Below are positions 49,776 to 59,760 of a DNA stretch of 64,000 nt, piece by piece (the stretch's first letter is position 1; every line of letters starts with the position of its first letter). The stretch covers positions 1 to 64,000 of the forward strand of contig JAFEDJ010000011.1 of assembly GCA_018241685.1 (NCBI GenBank). The letters run 5' to 3'. The notes below the pieces were generated by a model. The model was not told the origin of the DNA. It saw nothing but the letters and a program-made list of their open reading frames with translations, and searched no databases. The position numbers and the translations under genes were made by a program. Source of the stretch: Pseudomonadota bacterium (GTDB lineage: Bacteria > Pseudomonadota > Gammaproteobacteria > Burkholderiales > Rhodocyclaceae).

Positions 49776-52067
49776 ATGTCAGAACTCCCCTCCACCCGCC
49801 CGCTTCCGCTGCCCGAAAAGATCGCCAGCTTGCTGCAGGAAGCCCGCTGGCTGTTCCTTGGCGTGCTGGCCCTGTATTTCTCGATGATCCTGTTCGGCTA
49901 TTCCAAGGCCGACCCGGGTTGGTCCCATGCCGTGCAAGTCGAGCGCGTCATCAATCCGGGGGGGCGTTTCGGCGCCTGGCTGTCGGATTTGCTGCTCTAC
50001 CTGTTCGGTGTGTCCGCTTGGTGGTGGGTGGCTTTCCTGGGTTTCGGCTTGGCGATCGGCTTCCGGCGCCTGAAGCTGATGTTCGGGGCCGACCGGCGTT
50101 CCCTGTTCATCGTCATCTTTGGTTTCCTGATGGTGTTGATCGCCAGCAGCGGGCTGGAAGCGATGCGCTTCCACTCGATCAGGGCGGCACTGCCTCTCGA
50201 GCCCGGTGGCGTGATCGGCATCGAACTTGGCAACCTAGTGTTGCAATACCTGGGCTTCACTGGTGGAACGCTGTTGTTGCTCGGTACGATCGCGGGTGGC
50301 CTGAGCCTGTTCTCAGGGGTGAGCTGGGTCGAGGCTTCCGAACTGCTCGGCACCGGCCTGGAGCGGCTGTGGATCTTCGCCACCAACGGCTTCCAGACCT
50401 GGGAGGACCGCCGCGTTGGCCGTGAGGTGGCGCAGAAGCGCGAGGAGGTGGTCGAGGTCAAGCGCAAGAAGGAGGAGGTCGAGCCGCCGCCCCCGGTCCG
50501 TATCGAGCCGGCGGTGGTGAAGGTCGAGAAGTCGGAGCGGGTCGAGAAGGAGCGGCAGCCGCATCTCTTTACCGAACTGCCCGGTGGTACGTTGCCGCCG
50601 CTGTCCTTGCTCGATGAGCCGTCCCACGATGTGGAACCGCCTTCCGTCGAGACGCTGGAATTCACGTCCCGCCTGATTGAGCGCAAGCTGGCCGATTTCG
50701 GCGTCGAGGTGAAAGTGCTGGCGGCCTATCCTGGCCCGGTGATCACCCGTTTCGAGATTGAGCCGGCGGTCGGTGTGAAGGGTAGCCAGGTGGTCAATCT
50801 GGCCAAGGATCTGGCGCGGGCGCTCTCGCTGGTCAGCATCCGCGTCGTCGAGACGGTGCCGGGCAAGGCCTGCATGGCGCTGGAACTGCCCAATCCGAAG
50901 CGCCAGACCGTGCGCCTGTCGGAAATCCTCGGCTCCCGCGCCTACCATGACATGACCTCGCCACTGACCGTCGCGCTGGGCAAGGACATCAGCGGCCAGC
51001 CGATGGTGGCTGACATCGCCAAGACGCCGCACCTGCTGGTGGCGGGTACCACTGGCTCCGGCAAGTCGGTGGGCATCAACGCAATGATCCTGTCGCTGCT
51101 CTACAAGTCCGAGCCAAGCGACGTGCGGCTGATCCTCGTCGATCCGAAGATGCTCGAACTGTCGATCTACGAGGGCATTCCCCATCTGCTGGCGCCGGTC
51201 GTCACCGACATGAAGCACGCCGCCAACGCGCTCAACTGGTGCGTGGCGGAGATGGAGAAGCGCTACAAGCTGATGTCGGCGGTCGGCGTGCGCAACCTGG
51301 CCGGCTACAACAAGGCGGTGGCCGAAGCCATCAAGGCCGGTGCGCCCCTGAAGAACCCGTTCTCGATCACGCCGGACAGTCCCGAGCCCCTTGAGAAGCT
51401 GCCCTACATCGTCGTGGTCATCGACGAACTTGCCGACCTGATGATGGTGGTCGGCAAGAAGATCGAAGAACTGATCGCCCGCCTGGCGCAGAAGGCCCGG
51501 GCGGCCGGCATCCACCTGATCCTCGCTACCCAGCGCCCCAGCGTGGACGTGATCACCGGCCTCATCAAGGCCAACATCCCGACCCGCATGGCCTTCCAGG
51601 TGTCCAGCAAGATCGACTCCCGCACCATCCTCGACCAGATGGGGGCGGAAAGCCTGCTGGGCATGGGTGACATGCTCTACCTGGCGCCGGGCACCGGCCT
51701 GCCGACCCGCGCCCACGGCGCTTTCGTTGCGGATGACGAAGTCCATAAGGTCGTCGAATTCCTCAAGACCACAGGGGCGCCGGACTACATCGAAGGCGTG
51801 CTGACGCCGTCCGAAGAAGAGGGCGGTGATCTGCTTGGTGGTGGCGAAGGTGGAGAGGGCAGCGAGGCCGATCCGCTCTACGACCAGGCTGTGGAGATCG
51901 TCGTCAAGACCCGCCGGCCGTCGATTTCCCTGGTCCAGCGCCACCTGCGCATTGGTTACAACCGCGCGGCACGCCTGATCGAACAGATGGAGCGCTCCGG
52001 CCTGGTTACGCCGATGGGCTCCAACGGCAACCGCGAAGTGGTTGCTCCAGCCCGCGAAGGAGAATGA
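49776..52067 (+). CDS. ftsK: DNA translocase FtsK
   Basis: 763-aa septal DNA pump that clears and aligns chromosome termini at division. Four transmembrane helices (about 25-190) are followed by a short charged linker (Glu/Lys/Val-rich, about 215-290), the alpha-beta RecA-like motor with Walker [13 protein letters not shown], Walker [14 protein letters not shown], and the C-terminal gamma winged helix ([25 protein letters not shown]). The short linker makes it a compact SpoIIIE-like form typical of Betaproteobacteria. ATG 49776 is chosen; the longer frame crosses the terminator. It overlaps lolA by 4 bp. Confidence 0.94.
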   Translation: MSELPSTRPLPLPEKIASLLQEARWLFLGVLALYFSMILFGYSKADPGWSHAVQVERVINPGGRFGAWLSDLLLYLFGVSAWWWVAFLGFGLAIGFRRLKLMFGADRRSLFIVIFGFLMVLIASSGLEAMRFHSIRAALPLEPGGVIGIELGNLVLQYLGFTGGTLLLLGTIAGGLSLFSGVSWVEASELLGTGLERLWIFATNGFQTWEDRRVGREVAQKREEVVEVKRKKEEVEPPPPVRIEPAVVKVEKSERVEKERQPHLFTELPGGTLPPLSLLDEPSHDVEPPSVETLEFTSRLIERKLADFGVEVKVLAAYPGPVITRFEIEPAVGVKGSQVVNLAKDLARALSLVSIRVVETVPGKACMALELPNPKRQTVRLSEILGSRAYHDMTSPLTVALGKDISGQPMVADIAKTPHLLVAGTTGSGKSVGINAMILSLLYKSEPSDVRLILVDPKMLELSIYEGIPHLLAPVVTDMKHAANALNWCVAEMEKRYKLMSAVGVRNLAGYNKAVAEAIKAGAPLKNPFSITPDSPEPLEKLPYIVVVIDELADLMMVVGKKIEELIARLAQKARAAGIHLILATQRPSVDVITGLIKANIPTRMAFQVSSKIDSRTILDQMGAESLLGMGDMLYLAPGTGLPTRAHGAFVADDEVHKVVEFLKTTGAPDYIEGVLTPSEEEGGDLLGGGEGGEGSEADPLYDQAVEIVVKTRRPSISLVQRHLRIGYNRAARLIEQMERSGLVTPMGSNGNREVVAPAREGE

Positions 52068-52693
52068 TGATTCGCCGTACCCACACCCTGCGTGCCCTCG
52101 GGCTTGCGTTGTTCATTGCTGCCGGTTCAGCCCACGCCGATGCACTGGCTCAGTTGAAGCAGTTCATGGAAGGCACCCGCAGCGCGAAGGGCAGTTTCAC
52201 CCAGCAGGTCATGTCCAAGTCCGGCCGCAAGCCCCAACAGGCTGCCGGCACCTTCGCCTTCGCGCGCCCCGGCAAGTTCCGGTGGACCTACGAGAAGCCC
52301 TATGCCCAGTTGCTGGTGGGCGATGGCAGCAAGCTGTGGGCCTACGATCAGGAGCTCAACCAGGTCACCACCAAGAAGCTCGGCCAGGCCCTCGGCACCA
52401 CGCCGGCGGCGATCCTTGCCGGCGACAACTCCCTCGACAAGAACTTCGTGCTGAAGGACGCCGGCAGCGCCGACGGCCTGGAGTGGGTCGAAGCGACGCC
52501 GAAGGCCAGCGACAGCAGCTTTGAGCGCATCCGCATGGGCTTTGCCGGCGGACAGCTGAAGGCCATGATCCTCAACGACAACTTCGGCCAGACCACGTCG
52601 CTGAACTTCGGTCACATGGAGCGCAACCCGGCGCTGGACGCCGGGTTGTTCCGCTTCGTGCCGCCGAAGGGTGCCGATCTGGTTGGCGAGTGA
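52064..52693 (+). CDS. lolA: Outer-membrane lipoprotein chaperone LolA
   Basis: 209-aa periplasmic carrier that moves lipoproteins from LolCDE to LolB. A signal peptide (cleavage after SAHA, about residue 26) is followed by the LolA half-barrel: [55 protein letters not shown] and [18 protein letters not shown] at 52064/52067 overlaps the ftsK stop, and AGGAG lies just upstream, so either ATG could be used. Operon ftsK-lolA-rarA is standard in Betaproteobacteria. Confidence 0.94.
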   Translation: MMIRRTHTLRALGLALFIAAGSAHADALAQLKQFMEGTRSAKGSFTQQVMSKSGRKPQQAAGTFAFARPGKFRWTYEKPYAQLLVGDGSKLWAYDQELNQVTTKKLGQALGTTPAAILAGDNSLDKNFVLKDAGSADGLEWVEATPKASDSSFERIRMGFAGGQLKAMILNDNFGQTTSLNFGHMERNPALDAGLFRFVPPKGADLVGE

Positions 52694-52708
52694 GTCCACA
52701 AATCCTTC

Positions 52709-54037
52709 ATGGCTGATCTTTTCGACGCCCTCGACCCGCCACGCCTGCCGCTGGCGGAGGCCATGCGGCCCAAGACGATTGCCGAGGTCATCGGCCAGAA
52801 GCACCTGCTCGGGCCGGGCAAGCCGTTGGCGCTGGCCTTCCAGTCCGGCAAGCCCCATTCGATGATCCTGTGGGGCCCGCCGGGCGTCGGCAAGACGACG
52901 CTTGCACGCCTGATGGCGAAGTCCTTCGACGCGGAGTTCACCGCGCTGTCGGCGGTATTCTCGGGGGTGAAGGACATCCGCGAGGCGATCGCCCAGGCCG
53001 AGGTGGCGCGAACCCGCGGGCGCCATACGATCCTGTTCGTGGACGAGGTGCATCGCTTCAACAAGGCCCAGCAGGATGCCTTTCTGCCCTTCGTGGAGCA
53101 GGGGCTTGTTACGCTGGTCGGGGCGACCACCGAAAATCCGTCCTTCGAAGTGAATTCGGCGCTGCTGTCACGGGCGGCGGTGTATGTGCTGCAGCCTCTG
53201 GGCGCGGACGAGCTGGCTGAACTCTTCGAGCGAGCCCGGGTGTTCGCGTGCCCGGAACTAGCGTTCGAGGACGATGCCCGGGATCGCCTGACGGGCTTCG
53301 CCGATGGTGACGCGCGACGCATGCTCAACCTGCTCGAACAGGTGCAGACGGCCGCCACGACTGCGGGCGTGAATCCGGTTACGCCAGCCTTCATCGACGA
53401 AGCCCTGTCGCGCAACCTGCGCCGTTTCGACAAGGGTGGCGAAGCCTTTTACGACCAGATCTCGGCGCTGCACAAGTCGGTGCGCGGCTCTGATCCGGAC
53501 GCCGCGCTGTACTGGCTGTGCCGCATGCTCGACGGCGGCGCCGAGCCGCTCTACATGGGGCGGCGCCTGGTGCGCATGGCGATCGAGGATATCGGCCTGG
53601 CCGATCCGCGGGCGCTGGAAATCTGCCTGAACGCCTGCTCCACGTATGAGCGCCTCGGCTCGCCGGAAGGCGAGCTGGCGCTTGCTCAGGCGGCTGTTTT
53701 CCTGGCCTGTGCGGCCAAATCGAACGCGGTATACAAGGCGTATAATGCGGCGCGCAAGTTTGTGGCCGACGATGTGTCGCGTCCGGTGCCGATCCACCTG
53801 CGCAATGCGCCCACCAAGCTCATGAAGGAACTGGGTTACGGCAAGGCCTACCGCTATGCCCATGACGAACCGGGCGCCTATGCGGCGGGGGAGAACTACT
53901 TTCCGGAGGGAATGGTGAAACCGGGCTGGTACGTGCCGGTCGACCGGGGCATGGAGGCGAAGATTGCCGAAAAACTGGCCCGCCTGCGCGAACTGGATCG
54001 GGACCACGAGGCCCGCGCAGGCGACGGTAGTGCTTAG
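52709..54037 (+). CDS. rarA: Replication-associated recombination protein A (MgsA/RarA)
   Basis: 442-aa AAA+ ATPase acting at stalled replication forks. Walker A GPPGVGKTTLAR (about residue 53), Walker B ILFVDEVHRFNKAQQDAFLP, sensor 1 GATTENPSFEVN and the C-terminal tetramer/MgsA region (GGEAFYDQISALHKSVRGSDPDAALYWLCRML, PVPIHLRNAPTKLMKELGYGKAY) are all present. It follows lolA by 15 nt. Its 3' end overlaps the convergent small gene at 54034 by 4 bp. Confidence 0.95.
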   Translation: MADLFDALDPPRLPLAEAMRPKTIAEVIGQKHLLGPGKPLALAFQSGKPHSMILWGPPGVGKTTLARLMAKSFDAEFTALSAVFSGVKDIREAIAQAEVARTRGRHTILFVDEVHRFNKAQQDAFLPFVEQGLVTLVGATTENPSFEVNSALLSRAAVYVLQPLGADELAELFERARVFACPELAFEDDARDRLTGFADGDARRMLNLLEQVQTAATTAGVNPVTPAFIDEALSRNLRRFDKGGEAFYDQISALHKSVRGSDPDAALYWLCRMLDGGAEPLYMGRRLVRMAIEDIGLADPRALEICLNACSTYERLGSPEGELALAQAAVFLACAAKSNAVYKAYNAARKFVADDVSRPVPIHLRNAPTKLMKELGYGKAYRYAHDEPGAYAAGENYFPEGMVKPGWYVPVDRGMEAKIAEKLARLRELDRDHEARAGDGSA

Positions 54038-54297
54038 TGCGAAATGGGATGGTTGGCGATGAAACGGTCGCGGGCTGCGCGGAAACGCTGCGCCCGGCTG
54101 CGATCACCGCTTTCCTCTGCTTCGTCCACCAGCTCACGCATGAACTGGGTCAGCATCAGCGTTCCCTCGCGGGTCTGGACCAGCCCGCAGGCGATCTGGG
54201 CGGCCGCTACTTCGGGAATGTCATGGTGCTCGGCGATGATGGCAACGTCTTCGTCGGTCAGGTCGCAGTAATCCAGGCAGTCTCGGATGGACAACAT
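54034..54297 (-). CDS. Small hypothetical protein (87 aa)
   Basis: Acidic helical protein starting MLSIRDCLDYCDLTDEDVAIIAEHHDIPEVAAAQIACGL. Two Cys in RDCLDYCD and a conserved-looking QTREGTLMLTQFMRELVDEAE segment. No named family. A strong RBS (AAGGAG, 8 nt before ATG 54297) supports it as real. Tail-to-tail overlap with rarA by 4 bp. Confidence 0.7.
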   Translation of the reverse strand: MLSIRDCLDYCDLTDEDVAIIAEHHDIPEVAAAQIACGLVQTREGTLMLTQFMRELVDEAEESGDRSRAQRFRAARDRFIANHPISH

Positions 54298-54554
54298 TGG
54301 TGTGTCTCCTTCAATGGATTTGGTCGCATGAAAACAGCGCCGTCTGCGGACGCCTTTTCTTTAATTGTGACCGGTGAGTTCGTTAAATCAAGAAGACTTT
54401 GACCCGATGCGAGCTATTAGCTTCTTGATTTCTATTGTGTCTGGTATCTCGGGCAGCGAAGAACGTGATGTTGCGCTGCAATATAACTGAAAACCGGAGG
54501 TCGTGTTCGGCATTTTCCGAAATCGGCTTCCAGATCTGCTAGCTTCTGATTTGA

Positions 54555-55853
<1,299 letters not shown>

Positions 55854-55862
55854 CGTCAAGAG

Positions 55863-55890
55863 CCGGGCGGACAAGAGTCCGCCCGGTTTT
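55863..55890 (+). terminator. Rho-independent terminator of serS
   Basis: A perfect 10-bp stem (CCGGGCGGAC / GTCCGCCCGG, loop AAGA) followed by TTTT, 9 bp after the serS stop. Confidence 0.9.
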
Positions 55891-55951
55891 CAGGAAGGGC
55901 TATATCCTATATATTAGTAGTTGTTAATATTCTAAATATTGGAGGTCCGCC

Positions 55952-56317
55952 ATGAGCAGCAAATCCTTTACCCAGATCACGGGCGATCTTTCAAAGGGAC
56001 TGGCCATGCTTCGTTCCGAAGTCCCGGAAACCATGAGTGCCTTCAACATGCTTGCCAAGGAGTCGATGAAGGCGGGCGCATTGAGCGCACTTCAGAAGGA
56101 ATTGATTGCCTTGGCTATTGGTGTGGCAGCCCGCTGTGACGGGTGTATCGGTTTCCACATCAAGGCCTTGATCCGGCTCGGTGTGACCCGGGAGCAGTTG
56201 ATGGAGACTCTGGCCATCTGTACCTACATGGGAGGAGGGCCGAACCTGATGTATGCAGCAGAGGCGGTGCGGGCGTATGAGGAGTTCACCGCAGCACAAA
56301 CAAAAGTCGCCGAATAG
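55952..56317 (+). CDS. AhpD-like carboxymuconolactone decarboxylase family protein
   Basis: 121-aa helical protein of the CMD superfamily with an AhpD-type redox motif: CDGC (RCDGCIGFHIKALIRLG), with the His three residues after the second Cys. This points to alkylhydroperoxidase-like thiol chemistry rather than decarboxylation, in contrast to the CMD gene at 6635. Typical ALSALQKELIALAIGVA and MGGGPNLMYAAEAV segments are present. GGAGG precedes ATG. The upstream 50 bp are AT-rich and likely hold the promoter. Confidence 0.85.
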   Translation: MSSKSFTQITGDLSKGLAMLRSEVPETMSAFNMLAKESMKAGALSALQKELIALAIGVAARCDGCIGFHIKALIRLGVTREQLMETLAICTYMGGGPNLMYAAEAVRAYEEFTAAQTKVAE

Positions 56318-56360
56318 CTGGCTTTTTCAGAGAAGTGCTATATAATGGCGCCCTTCGAGC

Positions 56361-56450
56361 GGAAAGGTGGCAGAGTGGTCGAATGCGCCGGACTCGAAAT
56401 CCGGTATACGGTTCTCCGTATCGAGGGTTCGAATCCCTCCCTTTCCGCCA
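56361..56450 (+). tRNA. tRNA-Ser(CGA)
   Basis: 90-nt tRNA with acceptor arm GGAAAGG/CCTTTCC plus encoded CCA. The anticodon loop is CT-CGA-AA (GGACTCGAAATCC), there is a long class II variable arm (TACGG...CCGTA), and the T arm is GGGTTCGAATCCC. It reads UCG codons. A strong hairpin terminator follows directly. Confidence 0.97.
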
Positions 56451-56460
56451 TGCATCAAAA

Positions 56461-56497
56461 ACAACAAAGCCCCGATGATTCGGGGCTTTGTTGTTTA
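56461..56497 (+). terminator. Terminator of tRNA-Ser
   Basis: A 15-bp perfect stem (ACAACAAAGCCCCGA / TCGGGGCTTTGTTGT, loop TGAT) just after the tRNA, ending in TTT. An A-tract on the 5' side makes it potentially bidirectional. Confidence 0.9.
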
Positions 56498-56706
56498 CCG
56501 GTGTGTCATTGGGTATGTCATGGCAGATTGGTTTCGGTCGATTGTCGTTGGACCGGAATTGGGTAAAGTTCTGACTCCTGCGCTCATACCCGTTTAGGGG
56601 GCTCGCTCCGGTGTAATCCGGCGGACCTCGCGAAGCTGTGGGCACGCTGTCCGGGTTCTGTCTGTACCTGCCGTGTCGCTTCGTTTCGCTGAATTGCAGC
56701 AGGGTG

Positions 56707-56916
56707 ATGATGAAGACAACACCGAATGAGCACTGGTCGGTCGAGTTGATCCGGATTGGAAACTCGGCGGTGCGAGAGGCTCAGCGACGCAACCGCCAAC
56801 TGGGCATCCCGAACTGGTATTCGCTGAATGGCGTGCTGGTCAGCGATGTCCCACGGGAGGAGACGGCTGCCGCTGGCCCGTCTCACGGCGCAGCAGCTCC
56901 GACAACCTGTCGGTAG
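56707..56916 (+). CDS. Small conserved hypothetical protein (69 aa)
   Basis: Short protein with the segment ELIRIGNSAVREAQRRNRQLGIPNWYSLNG. This fits a common family of about 60-70-aa bacterial proteins of unknown function with the pattern GNxAVRxAQxxNRxLGIPNxYSxNG. The C-terminal 15 residues are low-complexity Ala/Gly/Pro and may reflect a frameshift or recent divergence. GGGTG lies just before the double ATG at 56707/56710. It sits between the tRNA terminator and the 21-bp repeat array. Confidence 0.6.
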   Translation: MMKTTPNEHWSVELIRIGNSAVREAQRRNRQLGIPNWYSLNGVLVSDVPREETAAAGPSHGAAAPTTCR

Positions 56917-56985
56917 TCCGGGCTGCTTGGGAGGTGAAGGCTGTTGCCTGTCGTCCGATCCCCGCGGCGGCGACTTGGCTGGGTT

Positions 56986-57195
56986 CCCCCCGCTGCGGAA
57001 CATCATCCCCTCCGGTTTGAACCTGCGCAGCCCGAAGATGAAGGTCTGCCGTCGGGGTTTGAACCCGCTTCCCCCGGATCTGAACCCTCGTATTTCCGAT
57101 TTGAACCCGCTGCCTGCGGATTTGAACGATTGATGCTGCGACATGAACGGGTTCGTTCCGGAATGGGGGAAGTGCCCATCCGGAATGAACTGGTT
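56986..57195. repeat. Degenerate tandem array of about ten 21-bp units
   Basis: Units of roughly CGGATTTGAACCCGCTGCCTG recur every 21 bp. TTTGAAC cores are best kept in the middle and they decay toward both ends. Because 21 is a multiple of three, every open frame shows heptads, for example minus-strand SGFKSEI, RGFRSGG, SGFKPRR, RRFKPEG. No frame has a convincing start with RBS, so this is treated as a DNA repeat, not a gene. It occupies most of the 361-bp gap 56917-57277. Confidence 0.65.
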
Positions 57196-57277
57196 CAACG
57201 AAAATCAAAACCTGTACTGTCTCGAGCCCGAGAGGTTCAAGTCCGGGGCCCGTGCGTTCATCCGTGGGCCAGGATGA

Positions 57278-57754
57278 TCAAGCCGGGACGGCGCCCGGTT
57301 CATCGCGACGCCGGCCTTGTCCCTTGAAACGCACCGATGCCTGAGCACGGAGTTCATCCAGTGCCGCGCCCTTGCCGGCGAGTTTGGCAAAGCGGTAGGC
57401 CTCCAGCGCTGCGCTGTAGAGGTCGCTGCCCAATGCCATCTCGGTGTCCTCCCCGCGCTGGGTCAGCGCGGTCAGCCGGGCCAGCAGCGGACGCAGGTGG
57501 TCCAGCGCCTGGATGTCCTCGGCAAAGGCCTTGAGATCGAAGGCGCCCGGCAGGATCTCTGGAGACTGGGTCATCACGTCATGAGCCTTGCGCACAAAGG
57601 TCTCGGACTTCGGGCCCATCTTGCGCAGCTCGCGGCGCTGATCCACGGACAGGGAAATCAGCCCCGACAACTGCTTTTCCAGCTCATCCAGGGCCTTTTG
57701 AACCTGATCGATCTGCTGGCTGGACAGCGTCAGGGAAATCACGTTCTGGGTCAT
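57278..57754 (-). CDS. Hypothetical protein, helical (158 aa)
   Basis: Cytosolic, largely helical protein beginning MTQNVISLTLSSQQIDQVQKALDELEKQLSGLISL, with RRELRKMGPKSETFVRKAHDVM and LDHLRPLLARLTAL, and a basic C-terminus (FKGQGRRRDEPGAVPA). No Cys, no signal peptide. It resembles a conserved hypothetical group found in several Proteobacteria, but no function is known. AGGAG lies about 9 nt before ATG 57754, supporting this start over the longer frame. Confidence 0.7.
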   Translation of the reverse strand: MTQNVISLTLSSQQIDQVQKALDELEKQLSGLISLSVDQRRELRKMGPKSETFVRKAHDVMTQSPEILPGAFDLKAFAEDIQALDHLRPLLARLTALTQRGEDTEMALGSDLYSAALEAYRFAKLAGKGAALDELRAQASVRFKGQGRRRDEPGAVPA

Positions 57755-58079
57755 TCTCTCGCTCCTCCGCGGTTTTCCGGATAATGACATTGGCACGAAT
57801 CTGTGCGCGGGGGATTCTGCGAGAGGGGGGGCGGGAATGTCAAATGAATGATTCTGGCGCTCGCCCGGATCGATCCGCTGGAACGCCGGATCGGCAGGTC
57901 GATTGCCCTTGGGCTGCCAGTGCGTGCGGGGGCGGCAGCTATTGATATCATCCATCCCGGCAAGATTCGAGACTCATCCCGAGTCAGTCCCGAGCGCTCG
58001 GCCGGCGCCCTTCCGGCGTGGGCAGATCGTCGTCGAAGCTTTGCCGAATCCCCTCGTTCCCATTGTCAGTCCCTGTCCG
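57755..58079. other. Intergenic region, no gene seen
   Basis: Divergent gap between the helical hypothetical gene and the methyltransferase gene. It holds a small palindrome CGGATCGATCCG and a nearby GATCCG...CGGATC inverted repeat around 57868-57890. No ORF with RBS or terminator was found. Confidence 0.4.
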
Positions 58080-59000
58080 ATGCAAGCACTACTCGATACC
58101 ATTTCCCGAATTTCCATGCCGACCGAAGCAGGCCGTGTCTTTCATGGGCGCGGCGGTCTGTTTCCCGGCTGCGAGCACTGGACGCTGGATGTCTATCCGC
58201 CGGTGTGGGTGCTGACCAGCTTTCTGCCCGCCACCGAGGCGGAATTGGAGGCCGTCCATGCGGCCTTGTCCCGCCGTTGGGCCGAGGTGCATCCGGACTT
58301 GCCGCTGAACTGGGTCTACCAGTACCGCTTCGAGGCACGGGCCGAGACCCGCTTGATGGCTGGCAGCGTGCCGGACCCTCACGTGGTGGAAGAGCAGGGC
58401 GCACGCTTCCGTGTCCACCTCCTCAAGGGGCTCAACCATGGCTTCTTCCTGGATATGGCCGAGGGGCGGCGGTGGGTGCGCGAACATGTGGCAGCGCGGC
58501 CGGGGATCAAGGTGCTCAACCTGTTCGCCTACACCTGTGCCTTCTCGGTCGTGGCCTTGCAGGCCGGAGCGCGGGAAGTGACCAATATGGACATGAGCGA
58601 CGGCGCTTTGGCGATCGGCAAGCGCAACCACCTGCTCAATGGGCTCACGGAAGGCGCACGCTTCCTGCCTCATGACATCTTCAGTTCATGGGGCAAGATT
58701 ACGCGTGGTGGGCCGTACGATCTGATCGTCCTGGACCCGCCCAGTTATCAGAAAGGCAGCTTTGTTGCGGAGAAGGACTACGCGCGGCTGATGCGGCGCC
58801 TGCCGGATCTGCTCGCGCCAGGCGGGCATGCGCTGCTCTGCCTGAACTCACCGAAGCTCGGCGTGGCTTTTCTGCAGGAGGGGATGCAGGCGCTTGCGCC
58901 CGGCTTGTGCTTCGAAGGTCGGGTGGCCAATCCTGCCTCGTTCGCGGATGTTTCGGAGGAGCGCGCGTTGAAGGTGCTGGTGTACCGCTCACCGGACTGA
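58080..59000 (+). CDS. SAM-dependent methyltransferase, RlmI/RlmL-like
   Basis: 306-aa class I methyltransferase. The SAM-binding motif I is VLNLFAYTCAFSVVALQAGA, motif II is the Asp of TNMDMSD, and motif IV is IVLDPPSYQKGSF. The pattern LFAYTxxFSVxAxxxGA...DPPSYxKGxF is that of the C5-cytosine/N2-guanine 23S rRNA methyltransferase group (RlmI, RlmK), though the N-terminal PUA/THUMP domain is replaced by a short region with WTLDVYPPVWVLTSF. ATG 58080 is chosen by family fit; there is no strong RBS. Confidence 0.85.
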   Translation: MQALLDTISRISMPTEAGRVFHGRGGLFPGCEHWTLDVYPPVWVLTSFLPATEAELEAVHAALSRRWAEVHPDLPLNWVYQYRFEARAETRLMAGSVPDPHVVEEQGARFRVHLLKGLNHGFFLDMAEGRRWVREHVAARPGIKVLNLFAYTCAFSVVALQAGAREVTNMDMSDGALAIGKRNHLLNGLTEGARFLPHDIFSSWGKITRGGPYDLIVLDPPSYQKGSFVAEKDYARLMRRLPDLLAPGGHALLCLNSPKLGVAFLQEGMQALAPGLCFEGRVANPASFADVSEERALKVLVYRSPD

Positions 59001-59106
59001 CTTCACGGTTGTGGGGGCGATAGTGCTGTGCCCAGCCGCAGCCGTCTTCATCGCGGGGCGATGACTGCAGGTGGAGCCCGGGTCCTGGTTGATGGAGTCG
59101 TGTTCT

Positions 59107-59760
59107 TCAGGGGCGCAGATTCTGGTCGATGGCCCACACGGCGGCCTCGAGGCGGGAGCGGAATTTGAGTTTCTTCAACAGGTTCTTGATATGCACCTTG
59201 ACGGTGCCTTCGGCGATGTTTAAGTCGCGGGCGATCAGCTTGTTGGACAGCCCGCTGGCTAGGCAGCCGAGGATGTCCTTCTCACGCTCGGTCAGCGGTG
59301 CGACGCTGCGTTCGGCGGCCTGGGCTTCCTCGCGTAGCGAGCGGGCGAGCAGGCCGTTAAGGCTGGGGCTGATGACGATGCGGCCGCGCTGGGCCTCGAC
59401 GATTTGGGCAAGGAGCTCTTCCGGTTCCATGTCTTTCAGCAGGTAGCCATCGGCGCCGGCGCGTATCGCTGCAACCAGATCGTCGGCGGCGTCGGAGACG
59501 GTGAGGATCAGGATGCGGGCGGCCAGATCGGCATCCCGCAGGGCCTTGAGGGTCTCGATTCCGTTCATGCCCTTCATGTTGAGGTCGAGCAGGATCAGAT
59601 CGGGTTCAAGGGCCTTGGCCAGTTCCAGCCCTTCCTCGCCGCTGGAGGCTTCGCCGATCAGGTGCAGTTCGTTGTTGAGGGCGATCAGCTGGGAGACGCC
59701 TTTGCGGAAGAGGGGGTGGTCGTCGATGATGATGACGGAGCTGAGGGCGGGGGCTGTCAT
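59107..59760 (-). CDS. narL: Nitrate/nitrite response regulator NarL
   Basis: 217-aa response regulator. The receiver domain (about 8-125) has acidic pair DDHP, phospho-Asp in LILLDLNMKGMNG and Lys in LLKDM. The LuxR-type HTH (about 150-210) reads LTEREKDILGCLASGLSNKLIARDLNIAEGTVKVHIKNLLKKL. It overlaps the narX gene by 4 bp (ATGA), fixing it as the cognate partner. It should bind TACYYMT-type heptamers; such a site lies at 61845-61860 before the dnr-like gene. Confidence 0.93.
   Translation of the reverse strand: MTAPALSSVIIIDDHPLFRKGVSQLIALNNELHLIGEASSGEEGLELAKALEPDLILLDLNMKGMNGIETLKALRDADLAARILILTVSDAADDLVAAIRAGADGYLLKDMEPEELLAQIVEAQRGRIVISPSLNGLLARSLREEAQAAERSVAPLTEREKDILGCLASGLSNKLIARDLNIAEGTVKVHIKNLLKKLKFRSRLEAAVWAIDQNLRP

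Noticed and set aside
50313..51944. Open 543-codon minus-strand frame inside ftsK
   Set aside because: Antisense shadow of the FtsK motor domain.
56584..57208. Repeat-protein gene on the minus strand over the 21-bp array
   Set aside because: The heptads appear in several frames, the long minus frames begin at weak starts without RBS and one reads through the conserved small gene at 56707, so a DNA-level repeat explains them better.
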